From Megamerina dolium (taxonomy: Eukaryota; Arthropoda; Insecta; Diptera; Megamerinidae): a stretch of DNA of 64,000 nt. The notes beneath the pieces were generated by a model. That model did not search any database, was not told where the DNA came from, and saw nothing but the letters and a program-made list of their open reading frames with translations. Location of the stretch: contig OY978526.1 of NCBI GenBank assembly GCA_963854835.1, forward strand, positions 35,750,501-35,814,500, written 5' to 3'. Numbering within the stretch: the stretch's first letter is position 1; each line of letters begins with the position of its first letter. This document shows positions 48,141-60,999 of the stretch, one piece after another. Both the position numbers and the translations under genes were made by a program.

Positions 48141-48700
48141 GTAACGTGGTTATCTTTTTTTATATTTGAGTTTTCATACTAGGTCACAGCCGTTATATTT
48201 TCTAAAAACTTTTTTTTTAAGAAACACTTGTTTTTTCTATACAGTAAGTATTTAATACCTTTAGAAGGACTTGAAATAATCTACAACTCTAAAATTATTG
48301 AGTGAGTTCTACTGAAAATTTTACAAAATATATCCTGAAAGTTATAATTTTTTAAAATCTCATATTTGTAAGCTAAGGTGGCGGGTTCACTATCTACTGA
48401 TAGTCATTCTGAGCAGAAATCGTGTTCTTTTAATTTCTACATGTTATACAACGTTTCTAAGCTTTACAACCTTGGAAATCGTAGCCTTTGTTTTTTTTAA
48501 TTATTATTTTTGAATTATAACCAAACATGTGATTATCGTGGTCACACTCGTCACAATGGAATTACCCCTTTATTTCTTAAAACTATTCATCGAAATTGAA
48601 ATTCGTTTAGTTTACGACAAGAGAAAAATGAGATATTAGCCGATTACATGGATACAAAAGTTAACTGATTGGTTGCATATGAAAATCAATTACAGTTTTT
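48141..48700. other. No gene recognised
   Basis: AT-rich spacer before two head-to-tail INE-1-like repeats. Confidence 0.4.
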
Positions 48701-49700
48701 TTATACCCTTGTAATATGCAAGGTATATTCATTTCGGTCAGATGTTTGTAACCACTTGAAGGAATCTCCGGAGATATAGAAAAGTATATATATTCGTGAT
48801 CAGCGTCACTTAAATTTTCGATTTAACGATGTCCGTCCGTCCGGCTGTCCGCCACCTGGCTGGTTCGCACGATAACATGAGCAAATATTGAGCTATTTTG
48901 ACGAAATTTGGCATAAGTAACCTATGATCCAAGAGTACGGAGGGGATTGATATTGGGCATGATCGGTCAATAGCCACGCCCACACCAAGCATTCAAAGCG
49001 ACTAACCTCGGAATTTTCAAAATTTTTAACTTCCTATAACTCACTTAATATACCATTTGAGACAACAATATTTAGCACGTTACATTATACTACTACATAA
49101 CCTTGCCAGAAATGGGCGAGCCACTCCTACTTTTTATAGTAGCTCCTATACAAAGTGTCTGTACTTCTTTTAAATTGAAACAGCTGTAACTTCTACAATC
49201 TTCTGTCTAGAATAACCATAATTGACACTTAGATTAACACATGGCAGTCGAAAATAATATGGCAAAAAATCAGCGTGCCACGCCCACTTCTTATTGGGGC
49301 TCCCATACAAAGTCGAGGGAGTTAAACAAAATTTTTAAGCGCTATAACCTACGAACTATTCAACGTAGGACTACCAAATTTAAGATGTGGATTAATATTG
49401 AAAAATGAATTGGATTTATATGAAAGAGGTAAGCCACGCCTACTTTTTATATAGCTCACATACTAAGCCCCGGAATTATCTTAAATCCTCCTTTAAATTA
49501 TCCCTTTTAGAACTCTCATAATATACAATGTACTTCGTCAAAGTCAACCATATTTTGGGTGTAAATTAGTAGTATATGCAAAAATTGTTTCTCAAAAAGT
49601 GGAAATAAAAGAAAAAGATGGATATTCGAGTAAACTTTTTATATATATATATCTGCATATGCAAGGTATAATTTGGTCGGCCATGGCCGACGGTAAAGTG
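48701..49700 (+). mobile_element. INE-1/DINE-1-like repeat, copy 4
   Basis: TTTTTTTATACCCTTGTAAT to GGTCGGCCATGGCCGACGGT. It has fewer internal units than the next copy. Its end abuts the start of copy 5 directly, in the same orientation. Confidence 0.65.
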
Positions 49701-51655
49701 ATTTTTATACCCTGCATAATGCAATATGCATGGTATATTCATTTCGGTCAGATGTTTGTGTCCACTTGAAGGAATCTCCGGAGATATAAACATGGATATA
49801 TATTCGTGATCAGCGTCGATTAAATTTTCGATTTAACGATGTCCGTCCGTCCGTCCGTCCGTCTGTCTGTCACCTGGCTGGTTCGCACGATAACTTGAGT
49901 AAATATTGAGCTATTTCGATGAAATTTGGCATAAGTAATCTATGATCCAAGGGTACGGTGGGGATTGATATTGGGCATGATCGGTCAATAACCACGCCCA
50001 CACCAAGCATTCAAAGCGACTAACCTCGAAATTTTCAAAATCTTTAACTTGCTATAACTCACATAATATACGACTTGGGACAACAATATTTGGCACATAG
50101 ACTTATATTATACTACTATATAACCTGGCCAAAAATGGTTGAGCCACGCCTACTTTTTATCGTAGCTCTCATACAAAGTGTCTGTACTTCTTTTAAATTG
50201 AAACAGCTGTAACTTCTACAATCTTCTGTCCAGAATAACCATAATTGACACTTAGATTAACATAGCAGTAGGAAATAATATGACACAAAATCAGTGTGCC
50301 ACGCCCACTCCTCTTTGGGTCTACCATACAAAGTTGCGAAAATTAAAAAAAAAAATGTTACCGGTTATAACTTGCAAACTATTCAGCGTAGAATAACGAG
50401 ATTTAAGGTGTGGATTAGTATTGTACGAGCAACTAGGCTCACAGAAAATGGGCGCACCACGCCCACTGTTTATCTAGCCCCCATACAAATTTTAAATTGA
50501 AGCAGCTGTAACTTCGGCAATCTTCTGTCTCGAATAACCATAATTGACACTTAAATTAATATCGTAGTCGGCAAAAATCTGGCAGAAAATCAGTGTGCCA
50601 CGCCCACTCCTTCATGAGTCTCCCATACAAAGTCAAGGGAATTAAACTAAAACTTTTAAGCTCCATAACTTACAAACCATTTAGCATAGGACAACGAGAT
50701 TTAAGGTATGGAATAGTATTGTACGAGCAACTAGACTCACTTGAAATGGGTTCACCACGCCCATTGTTTATTGTAGACCCGATACAAATTTTAAATTGAA
50801 ACAGCTGTAACTTCTGCAATCTTCTGTCTAGAATAACAATAATTGACACATGAATTAATATCGTAGTCGGAAATAAGTTGGCAGAAAATCAGTGTGCCAC
50901 GCCCACTCATTCATGAGTCTCCCATACAAAGTCAAGGGAATTAAACTAAAACTTTTAAGCTCCATAACTTACAAACCATTTAGCGTAGGATAACGAGATT
51001 TAAGGTATGGATAAGCATTGTACGAGCAACTAGGGTCATAGGAAATGGGCGCGCCATGCCCACTGTTTATTGCAGCCCCCATACAAAATGACTGCAATTC
51101 TTTTAAATTTAAACAGCTGTAACTTCGGCAATCTCCTGCCTAAAATAACCATAATTGACCCTTAGATTAATATCGTAGTCAGGAATAATCTGTCGGAAAA
51201 TCAGTGTGCCACGCCCATTCCTTCATAGGTCTCCCATACAAAATCGAGGGAATTAAACTAAAACTCTTAAGCTCCATAACTTACAAACCATTTAGCGTAG
51301 GACAACCAAATTTAAGGTGTGGATTGATATTGAAAAATTAATTAGATATACCAGAAAGAGATACGTCACGCCCACTTTTTATATATCTTCCGTATAAAGT
51401 CTCGGATTTATCTTAAACATTAAAACACCCATAACTTACTAATTAATACGCCTAGGTCGACCCATTGCAACCTATGTAGTTTAGTATTATAGGCAGAAAT
51501 TGATCCTCCAAAATTGGTGAGGTACGCCTGCTTCTTAATGTAGGTCCTATACAAAGTAGTGGAAGAAAAGGATGGATATACGAGCAAACTTTTTATATAT
51601 ATCTCAACAATTGCAGGGTATAATTTGGTCGGCCCCAGCCGACTGTAAGGAGATT
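49701..51655 (+). mobile_element. INE-1/DINE-1-like repeat, copy 5 (longest)
   Basis: TTTTTATACCCTGCATAATG at the start and GGTCGGCCCCAGCCGACTGT at the end. CCACGCCC-type boxes begin near 49992, 50143, 50299, 50457, 50598, 50755, 50897, 51053, 51209 and 51366, that is every 142-158 bp (mean about 153). No open reading frame. It is the fullest view of the unit structure in this window. Confidence 0.68.
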
Positions 51656-51755
51656 TTTTTTTATTGATTTCTATCTTCAATTTAACGAAGACACAATTTG
51701 AACTTGTCATCGGCAGCCCATAACTGAAGAACATCTCTTAACGCAAAGTCCGAAC

Positions 51756-52160
51756 AGTTCAACATTCACTGTATATGGGTGCCAGGGCACTGGGACATAT
51801 CACAGGACGAGGTCGCGGAAGAGCTAGCAAGGAAAGGTATAACGTTGCAAATCCTTTCTGATAAGGAGAGTATTGGCATTCCAATGGCGACGTTTAAGCT
51901 TTTCTTCTCCGCGGACGCATTACAGAAAACGAATTACAGATGGGAGTTGGAACACTCATCTGCAACTAACCGATCAAAATGGTCAGTATTGCATATAAAA
52001 CGAGCAGAAGAGCTTCTAGCACTTAACAGACAAGCGCTTAGTATGCTTGTGGGAATTATTACGGGGCATTGCCTGATAGGTCGGCATGCAAATAGGCTAG
52101 GCATTGCTATAGACTACCGCCGGACTACTGTCGGAGCTATTGCGACGAGAAAGAACTAAA
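51756..52160 (+). pseudogene. LINE RNase H domain fragment
   Basis: The frame reads IHCIWVPGHWDISQDEVAEE and LARKG, the usual RNase H tail with its catalytic His (VPGH). Then come IGIPMATFKLFF, NYRWE, SMLVGIITGHCLIGRHANRL and GIA, the segment after RNase H in R1/LOA/I-type elements (LVGLITGHCLIGRHA). The following cysteine knuckle is not intact. The 5' part is lost next to the INE-1-like copy. Confidence 0.78.
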
Positions 52161-55100
52161 GTCCATTACTCACCTCACTAACCCCATAATGATTTATTTG
52201 GGCAGTCATTTTATTCATAATCTCGCTGAACTGTCTCACTGTCAGCTGGAGAACACCGGATTGGTTCCTAAGGGAAATGCAATCGCTCACTTGCGGCATC
52301 GTTTTTGGCCTCATTTGACCTAAGTAGGCGATACGTTTTACGTTTTTTATTTTTAGTCCAGCAAAGTACAGTGTTTGGTCCTGTTTTATACGTCTGATAC
52401 AAAGTGGTATCTATGAAGCATCAATAAAACTCATTTGTACTTATGTTCACCTGCAAAATTAGGAAACCATCGAAATCCTCTTGCAAGAGAATTGTTTGCA
52501 AAAATTTCGCAATAGCGGTTGCTACTTTTATTTTCTTTGCCTTCTATTATTGTTATCTTAATGCTCTATTATTTGACTTGTTCTTGTGAATTGAAATAGT
52601 TATTTAATAAGGTTGTGATTTATTAGGAGTAGGGTCTAAGGGTTGGAATAAATTCCCTCCTATGTAGCGACCCCTAGTTTATGTAGTCTGGTATAATAAA
52701 TGCATTATAAATAATGCTTATAAACTATGTTGAGTTGAGTTCAGTTGTCCTGGGTAATTTCCTTTCTCCAATGCACATTTGGCAAATACATGTTCTTCTC
52801 TCAGAAAACCTGCGGATATTTGGCAGGTATATGCTCCATTATTTCATCTCCCTCTAGACAAGTGCGCCTGTCAATGCCTCATATAGTCGTTTAACATTTT
52901 GTCAGTTTAAGATTAGGGCCTTGCTCCTTTTGATATCATACAACAGAACCTTTTTTGAACGTTCTATGTTCTCTCTGGAAATTCTCTTCCATCTGATGGC
53001 ACAGTAATTTTTCAATGTTGCCATATTCTTTTCCAGGATTTTTGAAATGGCTTAATTAATCGTTTGTAATTCCGCTGAGAAGATAATGGCCTCCTTATCC
53101 ATAATAATCTATAATTTGCCCACCTTTTGACATTCTTGCATCATCAGTATATCACATTTTGCAACAGTTTTAAGCCAATCTCGAGTTGATACCCAATTCA
53201 TACGAGTCGGAATTATCACCGTCTATTTGATCACTAACTTGGACCATACCATGTCAATGTTCTCTTTGTGATCTCCTTCCTTCAATTTGTTTATTTTTTG
53301 GAGATTTAAAGCCTCTTTTGCCACCTTGCTGATAGAAACGGCCACTGGTCCGCCACTTTGGCAGGTGTCATTTTGTACATCTGCGAATTTTTAGTAAAAA
53401 TTATTAAATATTCAAATTTAGCATAACCGCCACGTGCTAATATAAATTTAAGCGGACAATATACCATTCGTTATTGAAAAATGACTACAGAAATTAAGTC
53501 CGAGCCAGCAAATATACTAGTTTTGATTATAACCTCGTAATTATGTAATTTAATTTAAATTCACTGCTAAATATTATTGCATCAAATATTTGAAGTGATG
53601 CTCTACGATATTACTTACATCTTCGATTGTTAAACAAGGTGCGATTGACACTATTTATTTACGCACTAATATAAATACACATTCAGACATATGTACTATA
53701 CATATGTATGTACTTTGGCCGAATTTGACAATGACGGATCTTTTCTCATAGATTTTGACCGGAAAGCGACGAATTTCACGTGTTTTATTAGTGTATCATT
53801 GTAGTTGAATAAGTCGTCACAGCGTAAAAAGACACGCTTTTCAAAGTGCATACATATGTAGGTACATATTAGCAGACCATGTACATAGACAGGGTATTTT
53901 TCATTGGAATTTCTATCTTCATAAATTACAAAATTGTCTATACGAGTGAGAGTACGAATTCAGTGATACCATAGAATAGGAGGCTTTGTTTACGTGATCG
54001 TCACTTAGACCTTTCTATCGAACAACAACGACAACAACTACTACTACTACAGCAGCAGAAAAAATAAGGTACAATGATAATACATCGTCGCGTGTGTCAC
54101 ATTCTCTTCAGATAATACTAGTATGAGCATTCACTTCAAGGCCAAGATTCGCGCGACTTGACTCATTATTGAAATTTCTAAATGTACCATGTCATACATC
54201 CTTATTCATCTTAATTGCTCGCGTATTTTTGTTTTTCATTTCCTAAGGAGAAAAATTCATGTTCGCATCATAACAACATAAAATTGTCAGCATGCAGTAC
54301 AACGAGGCTAAAAAGTAAAGTCCATCCAAATGAGGCAGACTTCTTAGTGCATCTAGTTGCATTATATGTATACATACTCGTATACTGTATATAAGATTTG
54401 TAGGTATATAATATACGTACGTATAGGTACGCGCGACTTCAAAGTATAAACGTACGAATGCTTACGAACCGAAGTAGTCAATAATTGAACAATTACGATG
54501 AATTTCCAGGTGTCCTATCGTTTTGGGCTGTGTTGATGGAAATTGTAATTATTATTAGTTGCCATACAAATCCTATCTACTAGGGGTGGACTCTATTTAG
54601 GTTATAAGTAGTATTTAATGGTGAGATGTTCGCAAATGAGGTACTGAAGAAACTGAGCACCTCTATCAATGATAATGTACTCGTAGTATTGGAGATTCAA
54701 ATTAATCGACGAGAGAATTTGTATTAAATTTTTATAGATATACTAGATCATAATATTGCGATTTGAAAATTGAACTATATGAAAAAAAAATTACTTCATA
54801 TTTTGTTGGAAATAACAGTATTATTAGTACTATATAACAAATGATCACCTTAAAATGACTTTGGTGGTAGAATTATTCTTTCTTAGAATACTTTTTGTTT
54901 ATCCAGAAACCTCAAAATTGGTGTTAGTTGGTGCAGTACTGGATTCAGCAGACTTTATATGTAGATCGTAATAGATTTTATGGAAAAGCCTTAAAACACT
55001 GGCTGCACAAACATTTCAAACGCAGACCAAACACATTTCAGCAGAACTTTACGCAATCGAATGAATTCGCATGGCTTCATTTTGACATCACGATAGCCTA

Positions 55101-56810
55101 TTATCTATATTAGGTGCCAACCTCTTTAATTTCGTATAATCCACTTCTTGTTTCAGCGCAAAAAAACTAAAATGATACAAAATGATAACTACTACGGTGA
55201 TAATCCATTGAGAAACAAATTATAAAACTCTGCAATCGCTTTAATATTGTTCACTGTCAATTTGCCAATATTATGAGGTGAATACGAGTATGTTAACCAA
55301 ACGACTTCCCAAGTGGAATGATAGAAATTCGACTATATGAATTGTATTTATATTGATCTGGTTGCTGTCGCACACTCGCGACATTGACGCGGTTCTCACA
55401 AGCTGAACAAATTACAAATCACGTGATAATTGTCAAGAAGCTAAAATTTTAAATGCACTATATACTATACTTATGTATTGGAAGACAACTAAATGGAAGC
55501 CATACCGAGGTCATCATGAATAAAGAAACAATTATAATAAGTGTGACAGAAGTAATCAAAAAAGTCTTAACCTACTGCCGGCACACGTAATGATCATGTT
55601 GTGCCATGTTGGTATTGTAAAACAACAACAGCAGCAGCAGCAATGGTAATAGAATAACGAAAGTAGCGTGATGTTTTGTAATGTTTACACACACTGAGAC
55701 CCATTAAATTAAATAAGATGTAGCTGTGCAAAGACGATTCTCCTTCGTACGAGCATATTAATGGATGTCGGGCTATGATAATTTGGAAGAGTTGTCAAAT
55801 GTCCTTGATACTATATCGGCTAAACTAATTTTTGAAGGTCAAAGGAGCAAATTACTATACATACTACTGAATCAGCATGGATGGTCATAACTGAAGGTGA
55901 TGAAGGATGACACAATTCACAAAATTAACTGAATTTTAAACGTGCAAGCTAAATAATTCAATTATACAAACATAAATAGCCAAAAAATTGGCCTAGGCAG
56001 TAGGCAACATCAATAGATCGGAAAATAATCACATTATTAGCTTCAACATGATGCTACACTGAATATTTACTTTCTCTTCTTCTTTTTATTCTACTTTATT
56101 CAAGATTGTTTTGTTTTTTTAACAACGAATATTTAAGTGGCTAAGTGATCAAGTTCATTCCTTCTGCAAGTCATTCTGCGACTCTGATGTCCAAAATTCG
56201 TGCCATAGTTTAGGAGGTCGTCCAGGTGGTCTGCTTGCTTGTATCTTGTATCCATCCATCGCAAATTTCTCGAATAAAGAAATCATAGTGCTCATTCCTT
56301 TCTTACATGTCTTTTATGGAGTAACTTTTTTCTTCACATCCCTACCAACGACTACTTACATATATGGAGAATTTCTCTTACTTGTTGTTATAAGTATATG
56401 TGTACATATACATCAAATTTATTCTATTGTTAAGCCATATTGGCTGCAATACGAATCATGGAAAAAAATAAATTTTTATTGTTTATTGAATGCTTTCGAT
56501 GCACATTTTCATGTTCTACTCTATACCACCCCTCAGTATACACACAGCTCAATAAAATGCCATAAATTTTCCAAAGACAGCACGTAAATCTGACAAAAAT
56601 ATATATGCACCAACAGACACATATGCTAGTATGGATGTTTATATTATTAATTAATTTCTTATTTTTTTTAGTGCTAGCGTCGCTAGTTGCTAATCTCGAA
56701 TTATCCTCAATTATTGATTAAATGTGAACATATTGGTTAGTTTAAACCGATTATCAACACTTCAATTTAAATTCTATTGGATTATCATTGTCTTTACATA
56801 GATTATATTG
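52161..56810. other. 4.6 kb without recognisable genes, upstream of the homeobox gene
   Basis: I see no coding domains and little transposon sequence here, unlike the rest of the window. Short CAA/CTA/CAG runs occur near 54020-54066 and 55620-55650. By position it could hold enhancers for the gene at 57608, which is an inference. A frame at 56246-56587 is hydrophobic and unlike any family I know. Confidence 0.45.
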
Positions 56811-57469
56811 GTAGGTAGGTGTAATATGGTCAACCAGAAATTGATATGCAAATATTCATAGGTATACCTGCTATGTAAGCTAGGTACTCAAAATACAAAA
56901 GCAAATACGTGGAACGAACAGTAGCTGTACATATTTGGATAGCTCACGTGTCACTTTCTTATGTAGGTAAAATTTAGCGGCTTAGCAAAAGGAATTATGC
57001 CGTTATGTACATTTCGTTCGCGGGTCTCTATTGTCTTTCATTCGTTCGACCGATCGTGTGTACCATGTCCATCTTTTACGGAGTAAACAAATATTCACGA
57101 ATTATTTTAAATATTTAGATTCACCTAATTTATTTTGAGGGTATGCAAAGTAATAGGCGTTTTTTAGAAATATAAAACCACACTAAATACTGAAAACACG
57201 GACATCATTAAATCGCTTATTTAAGAGACGCTGACCGAAATGAATACAACATGTGCTCATGCAATACATACAAAAAAATGAGTAATATGTATTTACATTG
57301 TATTATCTTGCCTACCTGAATCTGTAATAACAATACCTAAGGGTAGCTATGTACTCTCGCAAAAAGGACAAATGCACTCACACACACACGCACACACAGG
57401 AATAGGTTTTGGTATAGCACATTTATTAAGATAAGCAGGATAAGCAGCATATTGAGTACGATGTACAAG
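56811..57469 (+). promoter_or_regulatory. Upstream region of the ftz-like gene
   Basis: It contains GGTAGGTAGGTG, GGTCAACCAGAAA and ATTCATAGGTATACCT, then AATACCTAAGGGTAGCTATG and AGATAAGCAGGATAAGCAG. Each of these has a counterpart in the promoter copies at 4.4-5.3 and 31 kb. Similarity across otherwise decaying copies marks the ancestral promoter span. Confidence 0.55.
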
Positions 57470-57476
57470 TATAAAA
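57470..57476 (+). promoter_or_regulatory. TATA box of the ftz-like gene
   Basis: TATAAAA. A TCA start-site-like element lies about 33 bp downstream (TTTCAAATG, A at about 57503), a spacing typical of fly TATA promoters. The leader before the ATG would be about 105 bp. Confidence 0.65.
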
Positions 57477-57607
57477 TCAGGCCAGAAGTAAGAGCTAGTT
57501 TCAAATGTAATTCGACTGCCGCCGCGATCACATCGAAAAAAAAACAAAAAATAGTGAAATAGTGTGAACAGTGGAATATAACAGCAGCAGCAGTAACAAC
57601 AACGACA

Positions 57608-58094
57608 ATGGAAACTAAGCGATCACAATCGACGAGCAATTACAACATGGGAATAAATTACATGACCAACGAAACGAGTAGCAAATTACGCGTATTGTTG
57701 TCACATAAAACTCTAAAATATAACCCGCATTGTGGCTCAGTTATTGAGCCAAATAATATGTACCCATATACGCCATCTACCAACGATTCGGATGGTTTGC
57801 ATATTCTTTCAGATTCAATTTGTGGAGGCTACAAGTCAGGCATGGTGGATATAGCATGCTGGGAACCCACAATCACAGAGCCATTCAGTGATGTCGAATA
57901 TTTCCCACCAACGGCTTCCGAAATGAATGAAAATGTATTTCACACGCCACCTATATCACCAAATGAAATAGTTGCCAAACAGCAACAGCAGCTGCCACAA
58001 CACCAAAAACATACGCAACATCATCAACAACAACAAAAACAATGGCAACATCAGCAGCCGCAACAACAAAAACTATGGCAACATCAGCAGCCGC

Positions 58095-58134
<40 letters not shown>

Positions 58135-58999
58135 GCAGCAGCAACAACAACAACAACAACAACAAAAGCAACTGCTACTCCTACAACAACAACAGCAGCA
58201 GCACTACCACCACCAACAACAACAACAGCAGCAGCAGCAGCAGCATCAACAACCACAACCACAGCAGCAGCACTACAACCAACAGCAGCAGCAGCACCAC
58301 CACCAACACAAACAACAGCAGCTGCCCCAACAACAGCAGCTGCCCCAACAACAGCAACAACATCATCATCATCATCATCGCCCTCAACAACAACAACAGC
58401 ATCAACAACAACAACAACAAAAGCAACTGCTACTACTACAACAACCACAGCAGCAGCATCACCACCACCAACAACAGCAGCAGCAGTACTACCACCTACA
58501 ACAACAACAACAACAGCAGCAGCAGCAACAACTGCACCTACAACAACAGGTACTACATCAACAACAACCACAACCACAGCAGCATCCATCTTTAATTAAG
58601 AATGCACAAAAACGGACGCGGCAGACTTATTCACGGCAACAAACATTGGCATTGGAAAAGGAGTTTAAAAAAGATAAATTTATTGGTCGTCAACGACGCG
58701 CAGAAATGGCAGCTGCGTTAAAATTGTCTGAACGCCAAATCAAGATATGGTTTCAAAATCGTCGGATGAAGAGCAAAAGCACTTCGTCGAAAGCTTCCGG
58801 ACAAGCAACCGTGGAAGCGTTATCCAGCTTGTTTGATAATACCACAACCAACGCCAACTCTACTGTACTGTATCCTGCCCATGGATGCAGTACAAGTTAC
58901 TACCAGCAGCCGTATCAGCCTCAATCACAAACTCATTATGAGTTATACCACCCAATGCAACAGCAGCAGTATCAACAACAATGCGAGTATTTCGTTTAG
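57608..58999 (+). CDS. Divergent fushi tarazu-like homeodomain protein
   Basis: A single uninterrupted frame of 463 residues, the only intact gene here. The start ATG has A at -3 and G at +4. N-terminal motifs: LRVLL (27-31) followed by LKY (36-38), which matches the LxxLL-type LRALL...LKY that binds the nuclear receptor Ftz-F1 in Drosophila Ftz; and TPPISP (113-118), like Ftz TPPQSP. Residues 125-330 are nearly all Gln with His/Pro/Leu. The homeodomain is 334-393: L16, F20, W48, F49, Q50, N51 and R53 are all present, and the end [18 protein letters not shown] is Ftz-like (S56). I count about 41/60 identities to Drosophila Ftz. The loop after helix 1 (KKDKF instead of HFNRY) is unusual, and no YPWM is seen. 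A nuclear TAAT-binding transcription factor is expected. Drosophila ftz has an intron and this gene has none visible. It may be a fast-evolving paralogue or the lineage's only ftz. Confidence 0.9.
58607..58786 (+). other. Homeobox of the ftz-like gene
   Basis: Codons 334-393. The N-terminal arm [10 protein letters not shown] is nearly as in Ftz. Helix 3 is unchanged, so DNA contacts (Q50, N51) should be kept. Changes cluster in helix 1's end and helix 2 ([13 protein letters not shown]). A copy of the helix-3 part alone survives at 36203. Confidence 0.92.
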
Positions 59000-59760
59000 C
59001 CGAATATTTTCCATAATATTCGAGACATATGTATATGCTTAGAGAAGTTTCACTTTGTAAAAACATAACATTATAACATAACACAATTTGTTGCATATTT
59101 ATTTCTTTAATATTTACATATTTATTATTTATTCATTAAGTAACATTTATTATTTAGACATAATTTATTTATTTCATATATTTTTTTTTATATACCACTG
59201 ATGTCTACATATATGGATATAACCACAATTACTAAACACAGACACAGCTGAGTCACCATCAGTGGTACCTCAACCAAAAACACATCATGAGTAAGGATTA
59301 GTGTCATCCACAACACATCTACCAACATCTACAAATAACAGCAGGACTATATCAGAAACCCCATGACTTATCAATGTGAAACAAACAGCAAGCAAATGGG
59401 AAACCAATTTCATTTTCTAAAAACTAAACTAATGTGTAAATAGTGTAGATATGTGTAGCAATGATTATAGTGAAATAATATCAGGTGAAATATGGTGAAA
59501 TTGTATAGTTTTAAATTAATAGTAAACTTTGTTCAGTGCCCCTTTTTTGTGTACACAATTCCCCATCTAACCTTAGTTCACCGTGTATATTAATACACCG
59601 AGATTTATCTGTAATACAAGTAAGTAAAAATTAAGAGAAATTAATTGTGATCATTGATGGTTTTCATCTTTCGTTAATTGTAAATTCGCAAATATTTGTA
59701 TTAAAAAAATGTACCTATGAATAAAATTCGGAATGCTCCAATCAAATAAATATCGCATTT
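59000..59760 (+). other. Probable 3' UTR and end of the ftz-like gene
   Basis: The stretch 59100-59190 (TTATTTATTCATTAAGTAAC, TTTAGACATAATTTATTTAT) is shared with all four 3' flank copies. AATAAA signals occur at 59720-59725 and 59745-59750, so the message may end near 59770. The exact site cannot be told. Confidence 0.45.
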
Positions 59761-60999
59761 ATATATATCATACCATATTATACATGTTACAATCCAAAAA
59801 ATAGGTCAAGTCCAGTTAGAGTTATTGCGTTATTAGCATCGTATTTGGTATCAAATATCCATACAAATTAATTAATTATTACAATACAAATGATATTATA
59901 TATCAATTAATTATTATAAATTAATAATGGCAATTTCTTTCTCAGAATTCTCGTATAAGATTTTTTCATCTGTGCATAAGGAGCGAGCTAAATTTGTGGC
60001 TGCTAAGAAAAAATTTATTTTACTATTAAATTGGTGTAAAATAGATATGGTCTTGGAATCAGTGTCCACCTGCCGACCACGATAAAGCTCCATATTGATA
60101 CTACTTTCATATGAAATTAAAGCTATCCGCTTTATTTTACATATATAGAAATATTTTTATTTACAATACAAAAAAAAAAAGATTATGTTCGAGGATCATT
60201 TATACAATTCTTACTATGAAATCAATAATAGTAATGTTTAGACTAGTTGAATTTCGATTATATTTAACCATTAACACAAGTACAAAGTAAATATAATAAA
60301 CTACAACAGTTTACAATTTTCCCATGGACTTTAACCTTCTAAACACGAAAAACATACTTAAACAATATTATATGGAAGCTTGTCGAGATGAAATTTTTGA
60401 AATTATTATATTTTAATTGCAGGGGGCAGAACGGACCACGGATCGTTCGATTTGAACAAGTGATCACTCAAATGTAATACAATTAATTCCTGTAAGGAAT
60501 TTCAAAAATTTAAATGCTATCAACCATAAAATCTTTAAAAAACAACTGAATTTTTCTAGAGAAAATGATTTTGTTATTTACCGGCATAGAAATCTTCGAC
60601 TCCAAACATAACATAAAAACCATTGGTTTTGCAAATCGATGAATAAATCGCGTAGTGGGGGAGTCAAAAATAGTCAAGCGGACTTATAGTGTTGGCAACT
60701 AAGTAAGTACCGATTTCACACATGATGTTTCTGACTATAGACATATTTCTGACACCTTTCGATGGTGGCGAGTATCGAATAAGGTACAACCATGAGCTCT
60801 ATGAGCTGTATGCCGACACCGACATAGTAGAGCGAGCGAATGTGTTATATTCGGATCCCGCTGGTGGACGACGCAGAAGTCTGGAGAGCCTGTCAGAGTT
60901 AGAACCCTCTAACTGGCGCCAGCTAGCGAAGGAAAGGGTTGATTGGAAAAGCATGCTAGTTTCGGCTGTAATCGATTTTCGGCTGTTGTCTCTTACATT
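59761..60999. other. No gene recognised
   Basis: AT-rich DNA downstream of the homeobox gene. An open frame from 60722 runs into the INE-1-like fragment and is not a credible gene. Confidence 0.4.

Noticed and set aside
56246..56587. Hydrophobic 113-residue frame as a membrane protein
   Set aside because: AT-rich DNA commonly yields Phe/Ile/Tyr-rich frames. There is no start context, family or repeat support.
57608..58999. Identification as zerknullt or bicoid
   Set aside because: Position 50 is Gln (not Lys as in bicoid). The [18 protein letters not shown] end and the LRVLL/TPPISP motifs fit Ftz, not zen ([18 protein letters not shown]).
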